DNA from: Pyxidicoccus xibeiensis
Lineage (GTDB): Bacteria > Myxococcota > Myxococcia > Myxococcales > Myxococcaceae
NCBI RefSeq assembly: GCF_024198175.1
Contig: NZ_JAJVKV010000008.1
Span: 310,001-374,000, forward strand
Length of the DNA: 64,000 bases
Direction: 5' to 3'
Under the pieces are notes generated by a model. The model did no database searches. It was given only the letters and a program-made list of their open reading frames with translations, and was not told the origin of the DNA. Shown one piece after another: positions 16,628 to 22,956 of the stretch. A program made the position numbers and the translations under genes. Numbering within the stretch: the stretch's first letter is position 1; every line of letters starts with the position of its first letter.

Positions 16628-19030
16628 ATGGACCGGCGAGACTTCCTCAAGAGCACGGCGATGACCGCGGCCACGCTGGCCGCCAGCCGGCTGGCGTACG
16701 GCCAGACGCCCACGGCCGCACCGCCCGTGTCGGGCGCGGGCGTGAAGTGGAACAAGGCCCCGTGCCGCTTCTGCGGCACCGGCTGCCACGTCCAGGTGGG
16801 CGTGGAGGGCGGCAAGGTGGTAGCCATCGCCGGAGACCCGAAGGCCGAGGTGAACAAGGGCCTGCTGTGCGTGAAGGGCTACCATGTGGGGCTCGCGCTC
16901 TACGGGAGTGACCGCCTCACCCAGCCGCTGCTGCGCAAGGGCGACAAGCAGGTGCCCATCTCCTGGGACGAGGCGCTCGACATCATCGCCAGCCGCATCC
17001 AGAAGGACCCGAAGGGCTTTGCCCTCTATGGCAGCGGCCAGTGGACGATTCCGGAGGGCTACACGGCCTCCAAGTTCGTGAAGGGCGGGCTGGGCTCGAA
17101 CCAGCTGGATGCCAACGCGCGCCTGTGCATGGCCTCGGCGGTGACGGGCTTCCTCGCCACCTATGGCGTGGACGAGCCCGCCGGCTGCTACGACGACCTG
17201 GACACCTGCGACGTGCTCATCATGTGGGGCAACAACCCCGCGGAGATGCACCCCGTCCTCTTCTCGCGCGTCATCGACCGGCGCTCGCGCGGCGAGAAGG
17301 TCACCCTCATCGACATCGGCACGCGCCGCACGCGCACCAGCGCCTTCTGCGACCACGTCCTGCGCTTCAAGCCGAACACCGACCTGGCCATCGCCTGCGG
17401 AATCGCCCACCTCCTGGTGGAGCAGGGCACCTGGGACAAGGCCTTCGTCGAGGCCAACTGCGCCTTCCGCGCCCCCAGCGAGCCGGCCACGCTGCAGGGC
17501 AAGGCCATCACCTTCGAGGAGTACCGGGCGCTGCTCGCCCCCTACACGCCCGAGCACGTGGAGAAGCTGTCGGGCGTGTCCCAGAAGGATTTGCGGATGC
17601 TGGCGGGGCTGTTCGGCCGGCGCGACGTGCGCATCACCAGCCTGTGGTGCATGGGCGTCAACCAGCACACGCGCGGCACGGCGATGAACTCGCTCATCCA
17701 CGGGCTGCACCTGCTCAGCGGCCACTTCGGCAAGCCGGGCGATGCACCCACCAGCCTCACCGGGCAGCCCTCCGCGTGCGGCACGGTGCGTGAGGTGGGC
17801 ACGCTCTGCCACGCGCTGCCGGGCGGCCGCGTGGTGACCGAGGAGAAGCACCGCCACCAGATGGAGGACCTCTGGAACGTGCCTCCCGGCCGCATCCCCG
17901 CGAAGCCGGGCTACCACACGGTGCAGATGTTCGAGCGCTTCTCCACGCCCACCGAGCAGGGCGGTGACATCCACACCGTCTGGGTGCAGGTGACGAACCC
18001 GGCGCAGACGCTGCCCAACCGCCACAAGCTGGTGGACCCCAGCCGCAAGCTTCCGGACCGGTTCCTCATCGTCTCGGACGCGTACCCCACGGAGACGACG
18101 CGCATCGCCGACCTCGTGCTGCCCTCCGCCATGTGGGTGGAGAAGAACGGCATGGTGGGCAACTCCGAGCGGCGCACCCAGCAGTGGTTCAAGATGGTGA
18201 ATCCGCCCGGCCAGGCCCGCGATGACGCCTGGCAGCTCATCGCCGTGGCGCACCGGCTCTTCGAGCGCGGCTTCGAGGGCATGAAGGACCGGGACGGCCG
18301 CTTCCTCTTCGAGGTGAAGAAGGACGGCAAGCCCGTCCCCATCTGGGACTTCGCGCACTACTACGACGTCAACGTCGACGCGCACCTCTTCGACGAGTAC
18401 CGGAAGTCGACGCTGATCAAACACAAGGACCTGGCGCCCTACGAGGAGTACGTCAAGGCGCGCGGGCTGCGCTGGCCCGTGGTGCAGCAGCCGGACGGCA
18501 CCTGGCGCGAGACGCGCTTCCGCTTCTCCGGCTTCGACGACCCTTACGTGGAGAAGGGCCGCGACATCCAGTTCTACCACTCGCCCACGCACGACGGCCG
18601 GGCGCAGGTCTGGTTCAACCCGTACGAGCCGCCTCCCGAGTCGCCCGACGAGGAGTTCCCCTTCTGGCTGTGCACCGGCCGCGTCATCGAGCACTGGCAC
18701 TCGGGGACGATGACGATGCGCATTCCCCAGCTGCAGCGGGCGATGCCGAGCGCGTACGTGGAGATGAACCGCGCGGACGCGCGGCGGCTGGGCGTGGGCA
18801 ACGGCGACGTCGTCACGGTGGAGACCCGGCGGGGAAGCCTGGAGCTGCCGGTGTGGCTGGGCGGGCGGGGTGAGCCGCCGGAGGGCTCGCTCTTCGTGCC
18901 CTTCTTCGACGAGAAGCTGCTCATCAACGAGCTGACGCTGGACGCGCACGACCCGTTCTCCAAGCAGCCCGACTACAAGAAGTGCGCGGCGCGCGTGCGC
19001 GGCCGCAAGAAGAAGGAGGCCCGCGGATGA
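16628..19030 (+). CDS. napA: Periplasmic nitrate reductase catalytic subunit NapA (800 aa)
   Basis: Molybdenum bis-MGD nitrate reductase. The Tat signal is M-D-R-R-D-F-L-K followed by an Ala-rich stretch and A-Y-G-Q. The [4Fe-4S] cluster cysteines are C46, C49, C53 and C81. C167 in A-R-L-C-M-A-S-A-V is in the place of the Mo-ligating cysteine, which separates Nap (Cys) from Nar (Asp) and formate dehydrogenase (Sec/Cys). The C-terminal molydopterin-binding domain carries C-T-G-R-V-I-E-H-W-H-S-G-T-M-T near 680. Length fits the family (~800-830). Located between napD and napB with four-base overlap to the latter. Reduces nitrate to nitrite in the periplasm. Confidence 0.95.
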   Translation: MDRRDFLKSTAMTAATLAASRLAYGQTPTAAPPVSGAGVKWNKAPCRFCGTGCHVQVGVEGGKVVAIAGDPKAEVNKGLLCVKGYHVGLALYGSDRLTQPLLRKGDKQVPISWDEALDIIASRIQKDPKGFALYGSGQWTIPEGYTASKFVKGGLGSNQLDANARLCMASAVTGFLATYGVDEPAGCYDDLDTCDVLIMWGNNPAEMHPVLFSRVIDRRSRGEKVTLIDIGTRRTRTSAFCDHVLRFKPNTDLAIACGIAHLLVEQGTWDKAFVEANCAFRAPSEPATLQGKAITFEEYRALLAPYTPEHVEKLSGVSQKDLRMLAGLFGRRDVRITSLWCMGVNQHTRGTAMNSLIHGLHLLSGHFGKPGDAPTSLTGQPSACGTVREVGTLCHALPGGRVVTEEKHRHQMEDLWNVPPGRIPAKPGYHTVQMFERFSTPTEQGGDIHTVWVQVTNPAQTLPNRHKLVDPSRKLPDRFLIVSDAYPTETTRIADLVLPSAMWVEKNGMVGNSERRTQQWFKMVNPPGQARDDAWQLIAVAHRLFERGFEGMKDRDGRFLFEVKKDGKPVPIWDFAHYYDVNVDAHLFDEYRKSTLIKHKDLAPYEEYVKARGLRWPVVQQPDGTWRETRFRFSGFDDPYVEKGRDIQFYHSPTHDGRAQVWFNPYEPPPESPDEEFPFWLCTGRVIEHWHSGTMTMRIPQLQRAMPSAYVEMNRADARRLGVGNGDVVTVETRRGSLELPVWLGGRGEPPEGSLFVPFFDEKLLINELTLDAHDPFSKQPDYKKCAARVRGRKKKEARG

Positions 19031-19836
19031 GCGGCGCTCCCCAGGGCGGAGACCCCGGGCGCGCGGCGCGCCTGCTCCATGTGGGGGCCGGCGTCGTCGT
19101 GGCGCTCGCCATCACCGGGTATGTCGCGGGCACGCGGCCCACCCTGGAGCGGCCGGAGCCCTCCGCCGTGCCGCGAGGGCCCCCCATGGCCGAGCGGGCA
19201 CCGGACTACCAGGAGCTGCGGGAGGCGCGGCGCGGAGCCAACGCGCGGATGTACGAAGGGGCCATGGAGGCCCTGCGCCAGGGACTGGATCCGCTGAAGC
19301 CCACGGCGGTGGCCACCGTGGAGCAGCGCGCGCGGGCGGTGGAGGCCCGCAGGGCCCACCGCGCCTATGACGGGGCTCCGCCGACCATCCCGCACGAGGT
19401 GGACCCGCTGGGCGCGCCCGGGTGCCTGTCCTGCCACGGGCAGGGCATGAAGCTGGGGGAGCGCATCGCGCCTCGCATCAGCCACCCGCCGTATCAGAGC
19501 TGCAACCAGTGTCACGTGGTGGAGGCCGCGCCGAAGCCGCTGGTGGTGTACCCGGACGTGCCGGCCAACCGCTTCGTCGGACGGGCTTCGGCCGGAGCCG
19601 GAGCGCGTGCGTGGCAGGGCGCGCCTCCGACGATGCCGCACGCCGAGCACATGCGCTCGGAGTGCTCCTCGTGCCATGGCCCCACGGGAAGACCGGGCCT
19701 GCGCACGTCCCACCCGGAGCGGCAGAACTGCCTGCAGTGTCACGCCTCCTCCGCGGTGCTGGACAGGCGCGAGCCTCCGGCCGGCCTGCTGGATGCCACG
19801 CCGCCGCCGGGCGCCGGGGTGGGGGCCGCGCCATGA
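19027..19836 (+). CDS. napB: NapB-like cytochrome with duplicated dihaem module (tetrahaem, 269 aa)
   Basis: Electron-donor subunit of NapA. Ordinary NapB is ~150 residues with two C-x-x-C-H haems. This one has two NapB-like modules in tandem. Module 1: G-A-P-P-T-I-P-H123, C133-x-x-C136-H137, I-S-H153, C159-x-x-C162-H163. Module 2: G-A-P-P-T-M-P-H205, C213-x-x-C216-H217, T-S-H229, C235-x-x-C238-H239. Each haem motif has a preceding His that could be the sixth ligand. One TM anchor lies at about 17-35, so it may be membrane-tethered. The ATG overlaps the napA stop. An internal duplication is the simplest explanation. Confidence 0.85.
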   Translation: MSGAPQGGDPGRAARLLHVGAGVVVALAITGYVAGTRPTLERPEPSAVPRGPPMAERAPDYQELREARRGANARMYEGAMEALRQGLDPLKPTAVATVEQRARAVEARRAHRAYDGAPPTIPHEVDPLGAPGCLSCHGQGMKLGERIAPRISHPPYQSCNQCHVVEAAPKPLVVYPDVPANRFVGRASAGAGARAWQGAPPTMPHAEHMRSECSSCHGPTGRPGLRTSHPERQNCLQCHASSAVLDRREPPAGLLDATPPPGAGVGAAP

Positions 19837-20411
19837 GCCAGCAGGCGCCAGGGCTCAGCCGCCGCTCGCTGCTGGGCCTGTTCCGCCGGCCGCGGTCCGC
19901 CGAGCCCGCCGAGGCCGCCGAGCCTGCAGGGCGTCCCGTCCCGCGGGTGCAGGGTGCGGCCGTCAGCGCCCCTGCCGTCACGCCACCTCCGGCCTTCTCG
20001 CTCGAGGCCTTCTATGCCAACCGTGCCCGTTCCGGAGAGGCGACGCTGGACGGACGCATCCCCGCCTTCTCGCTGCGGGAAGGGCTCGTCGTCCCGCAGC
20101 ACCGACAGGACGATGGGGCCACCCCCGCGCCAGCGCGTGACGTGGCGCCGCGGCCGGTGACGCCCACGACGGCTCCGGCGCTGGGCGCCACGGTGCGCGT
20201 GCGCACGCACCTGTGTCTGGCATGGCAGGGGTCGTTCTGCACGACGTGCGCGGAGCAATGCCCGGTCGAGGACGCTATCGTCCTCGAGCTGGGTCGGCCC
20301 CGCGTCGTGCCGGAGCGCTGCACCGGGTGCGGCACCTGCGTGCGCGTGTGCCCGGCCCCCCTCAATGCCTTCGAGCTCCGCCCCGCGGAAGCACCGGGAG
20401 TTCCCTCATGA
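19833..20411 (+). CDS. napF: NapF-like ferredoxin-type protein (192 aa)
   Basis: FeS protein associated with Nap maturation or electron supply. The N-terminus (R-R-S-L-L-G-L-F-R-R) resembles NapF/NapG leaders. Residues ~30-110 are Pro/Ala-rich with little structure. The C-terminal third carries cysteine groups H-L-C...F-C-T-T-C-A-E-Q-C-P and C-T-G-C-G-T-C-V-R-V-C-P, enough for two [4Fe-4S] clusters, against three to four in enteric NapF. The start ATG overlaps the napB stop and the end overlaps the next gene, so translation is coupled. A degenerate NapF-like role is most likely, but assembly function is unproven. Confidence 0.65.
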   Translation: MSQQAPGLSRRSLLGLFRRPRSAEPAEAAEPAGRPVPRVQGAAVSAPAVTPPPAFSLEAFYANRARSGEATLDGRIPAFSLREGLVVPQHRQDDGATPAPARDVAPRPVTPTTAPALGATVRVRTHLCLAWQGSFCTTCAEQCPVEDAIVLELGRPRVVPERCTGCGTCVRVCPAPLNAFELRPAEAPGVPS

Positions 20412-20722
20412 GCAGCACGCCGGACGCCGCAGCCCTCCCCACGCTCCAGCAGGCGGACCTCGATGCCGAGACGCTGGCCCGGCTCGTCAGCGACATCCAG
20501 GGGCTCGCCGTCGTGGACGAGGTGGTGCTGAAGGGCGGCGGCGCCAGCATGGCCTCCACCCAGCGCGTCACGCTGAGCGAGGCGGTGGACGCACTCCAGG
20601 GAGGCCGGGTCCAGGGCGTGCAGGTCCGCTACCGCTACCAGGGACAGGCCTGGTGGGACACGCTGCTGCGCATCCCCCAGGGCATCCGGCTGGTCCGCAT
20701 CACCCACGACCTGGACGCGTGA
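20408..20722 (+). CDS. Unknown small protein at end of nap operon (104 aa)
   Basis: No family recognised. The ATG at 20408 overlaps the preceding stop by four bases, so it is the last gene of the nap operon. No signal peptide, TM segment or cysteines. Predicted alpha/beta, with an acidic N-terminal half, a conserved-looking V-L-K-G-G-G-A-S-M segment and a basic/aromatic C-terminal half containing R-Y-R-Y-Q-G-Q-A-W-W-D. Cytoplasmic. It could be an assembly or regulatory factor for Nap, which is inferred only from position. Confidence 0.6.
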   Translation: MSSTPDAAALPTLQQADLDAETLARLVSDIQGLAVVDEVVLKGGGASMASTQRVTLSEAVDALQGGRVQGVQVRYRYQGQAWWDTLLRIPQGIRLVRITHDLDA

Positions 20723-20848
20723 GGCCCGCGCCAGTCGGGCGCGACGTCAGGGTTCCTCGGCGTGCCTGCTAGCCCTTGGCCACCTCGCGCCCGGTCATGC
20801 CGCCCGCAAGGGGCCGGAAATCCAAGGCACTCCTCCTCGGCCAGTCCA

Positions 20849-21102
20849 CAGGTGCGTAACGAGGGCGTCAGCGGCTCCACGGCCTGTGGCCTGCTCAACG
20901 GTACCGATGGCGTCCACCCCCCGTGGGGCACGCAGCTGGCCAGCAGCAACGCCACGCATGTCATCATCGACCACGCCATCAACGACCGGTGGACCTACGA
21001 CCTCGCCACCTGCAAGTCCTGCCTGACGGGCTCCACCCCACGGACGAGGTCTACGTCATGGCGGGCCGCTACGCGGCGGACGTGTTCAGGACGCTGCCGT
21101 GA
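20849..21102 (+). pseudogene. SGNH/GDSL-hydrolase remnant, internally deleted and frameshifted
   Basis: Two pieces of one hydrolase-like protein lie in different frames. From 20852 one frame encodes V-R-N-E-G-V-S-G-S-T-A and ...H-V-I-I-D-H-A-I-N-D-R-W, matching the block II/III style of SGNH hydrolases. From about 21029 another frame encodes G-L-H-P-T-D-E-V-Y followed by V-M-A-G-R-Y and a stop at 21100-21102, matching the catalytic H-P box near the C-terminus. The Ser-containing N-terminus and roughly a hundred central residues are missing. A decayed gene. Confidence 0.6.
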
Positions 21103-21185
21103 CGAAGCACGGCGGGGTCGCGCACCGGAGCGACGGGGCGCGCCTCCGGGCGGCCGGCCGCATGAAGGAACAGCTTGGAAGCTGC

Positions 21186-21620
21186 TCAGGGTGGACGGCT
21201 GGGGCGCGTCAGGAGGTACGCCGCGCCGGTGAGCATCACCCCACCGGCGAACACGAGCACGGGCCACTCCACGCGCGCGACAAACGCCAGGAGCGCGAAG
21301 CTCACCGCCATGGCGGACAGCGCGCTCGCCTTGACCTTCACCGGGACGGTGCCGTGCCGCTGCCACTCCTGGAGCCGGGGCCCGAAGCGTGGGTGGGTGA
21401 ACAGCCAGTGATGGAAGCGGCGCGAGCTGCGCGAGAAGGCCCACAGCGCGATGAGCAGGAAGGGCGTTGTCGGCAGCAACGGCAGGAACGTGCCGAGCGC
21501 GCCGAGCCCCACGCAGACGCAGCCGAGCGCGAGGAAGGCGAGCCGGAAGCGCGGTGGCCCCTCTTGTTCGGGTCCAGGGGGACGCGGCTCCTTTGCTGTC
21601 GGGGACGGCACACCACTCAT
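21186..21620 (-). CDS. DUF454 (YbaN-like) membrane protein (144 aa)
   Basis: Small inner-membrane protein with the DUF454 signature G-x-x-x-x-x-L-G-x-x-G-x-x-L-P-L-L-P-T-T-P-F-L-L, then F-S-R-S-S-R-R-F-H-H-W-L and the P-R-F-G-P region. TM segments are predicted at about 28-62, 96-115 and 117-138. The N-terminal 25 residues are Pro/Glu-rich. Function of the family is unknown. It stands between two decayed regions and appears intact and monocistronic. Confidence 0.85.
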   Translation of the reverse strand: MSGVPSPTAKEPRPPGPEQEGPPRFRLAFLALGCVCVGLGALGTFLPLLPTTPFLLIALWAFSRSSRRFHHWLFTHPRFGPRLQEWQRHGTVPVKVKASALSAMAVSFALLAFVARVEWPVLVFAGGVMLTGAAYLLTRPSRPP

Positions 21621-21686
21621 GCAGGTCTCCCTCCTCCCGAGGGGCGCCCCGCATCAGAGCACGCCCCGGGCCCCTATCGTCTGCCC

Positions 21687-21870
21687 CTACAGCGTTGCCC
21701 CAGACCCGCACCGTCCCATCCTGGAGGTAGACCACCACGTCACCGGCGGCGGTGTAGGGGCACATGCCCGCGAGTTGCTTCTTCGCGGCGGCATCGTCGT
21801 GCATGAAGGCCTTCAATTGGACCGTCTCGCCCTCCGGCGTACAGGCGGAATTGGCGGCCACTCTCACCGC
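21687..21870 (-). pseudogene. Remnant of an unknown protein, about 60 codons
   Basis: On the minus strand, codons from 21870 downward have strong GC3 bias and plausible composition, including A-C-T-P-E-G-E-T-V-Q-L-K-A-F, G-M-C-P-Y-T-A-A-G-D-V and the C-terminal part Q-D-G-T-V-R-V-W-G. No start with a ribosome site, and the downstream frame loses coding character at about 21687. I read it as a broken gene piece of unknown family. Confidence 0.3.
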
Positions 21871-22247
21871 GCCGTCCGGTAGTCCCGCTGTGCGCCCCCG
21901 ACGGACGCTGGCGGGCCGTGGCCCTCGAGGGGATGCGAGGCCCTCGCCGCCTGCCTGCGCGCGCACTCCTTGCCAGTCCGGCGGCCTCTGTGGCCCAGCC
22001 GGTGGCGCTGAAACCGAGGTGTCGGAGGCCGCTGCCCTTCAGTCCAGCCTCTCCCCTTGGGGCGGGCCTCGTGTAGATGCCAGGGGCAAGGGGACGGTGG
22101 GCAACCCCAGGTGCCTCAACACCTCCTTGACGCCGGGGCCTTTCAGCACCGCTGGCGGCCTTGCGCGTAAAGACGTCCGTCGCTGGCTGAGCGAGGCGCG
22201 GTAGGCATCGGGGACTCCAGTCGCCCGGAAGCGGGCCTGGAGGTCCC

Positions 22248-22301
22248 TGTTCGGAAATGTCGGGGGTTTTGAGCCGCGAAATGTCCCGACATTTGCGAAC
22301 A
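22248..22301. repeat. TG...CA-ended inverted repeat, possible transposon-end or MITE remnant
   Basis: Outer arms TGTTCGGAAATGTCGGG (22248-22264) and CCCGACATTTGCGAACA (22285-22301) are inverse complements with one mismatch, flanking 20 bp. The right arm itself contains a second palindrome, AAATGTC-CC-GACATTT. Terminal TG/CA dinucleotides and nested repeats are typical of some insertion-sequence ends, but no transposase is present here. Confidence 0.5.
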
Positions 22302-22536
22302 GTGCGCTCTCACCTCGCGCCGGAGCGGCCCCGTCCTTCGGTCACGCTCCGGCTCCGGTGGAAGCCCGCGCGCTACCTTCTGGAGGCGTCCACCGAGAGC
22401 GAGTGGGTGGCCAGGCTGCAGGGCACTCCGGAGTGAGACGGTGCGCACCCGGAAGCTCGGCCTCGTCAGCGCGTGGAGCGCAGTCGAGAACCTGCCGGTC
22501 CCGGGTGGGCAGACACTCAGGAATGCCCTGGGCCAG

Positions 22537-22730
22537 CTACGGAGCGGCCCGGACGCTCGCCGTCCGGTCGGCGTAGTCGGTGACGCCGTGGTCGTCCGTC
22601 ACGACAAGACGGAACTCATACGTCCCGACGGTCGTCAGGCCGCTTGCGCTCATCGTGGCACTGGTGGCGTTCGCCAGGGTGGGGGAGGCGGCTCCGGTGG
22701 GGCGGCTCAGCTCAATCCAGTTCCACCGGG
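22537..22730 (-). pseudogene. PKD/REJ-like domain remnant
   Basis: Minus-strand codons from about 22730 to a stop at 22537-22539 read W-N-W-I-E-L-S-R-P-T-G-A-A, then T-V-G-T-Y-E-F-R-L-V-V-T-D-D-H-G-V-T-D-Y, a recognisable PKD-like beta-sandwich end as found in myxobacterial exoproteins. Upstream in this frame a stop interrupts; the adjacent frame has a Cys-containing stretch. It is the C-terminal stub of a lost secreted protein. Confidence 0.5.
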
Positions 22731-22956
22731 TAACAGCCCGTTGTCATTGCAGGTGGTGTCCCAGACATGGGCTGCGGGGCATCCAGGCACCTTGAAATGA
22801 GCCCGAACCATTTCGAGGAACCGTGCCCGCGGTCCAGGTCGCTGGATTCCGGTCGAGACGTCAGCTCGGCAACGAAACAGGGGCCAGCCACGACAACTCG
22901 TCTGACTGCATGACCGCACGCGGGGGCCCGCGTGCGGAACGCCGGAGGACCCCCTC

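Larger units (their letters stand above)
21871..22956. other. Gene-poor stretch with remnants
   Basis: About 1.1 kb with no convincing intact gene. It holds the inverted-repeat element at 22248-22301 and a PKD-like fragment at 22537-22730. Remaining open frames have no ribosome site, no domain pattern and mixed codon bias. The last ~200 bp should contain the promoter of the glycosidase-like gene at 22957. Confidence 0.6.

Noticed and set aside
16223..18949. A 908-codon open frame antisense to napA and neighbours
   Set aside because: High-GC shadow frame; composition is Arg/His/Val-rich with no domain, while the plus strand encodes a clear NapA.
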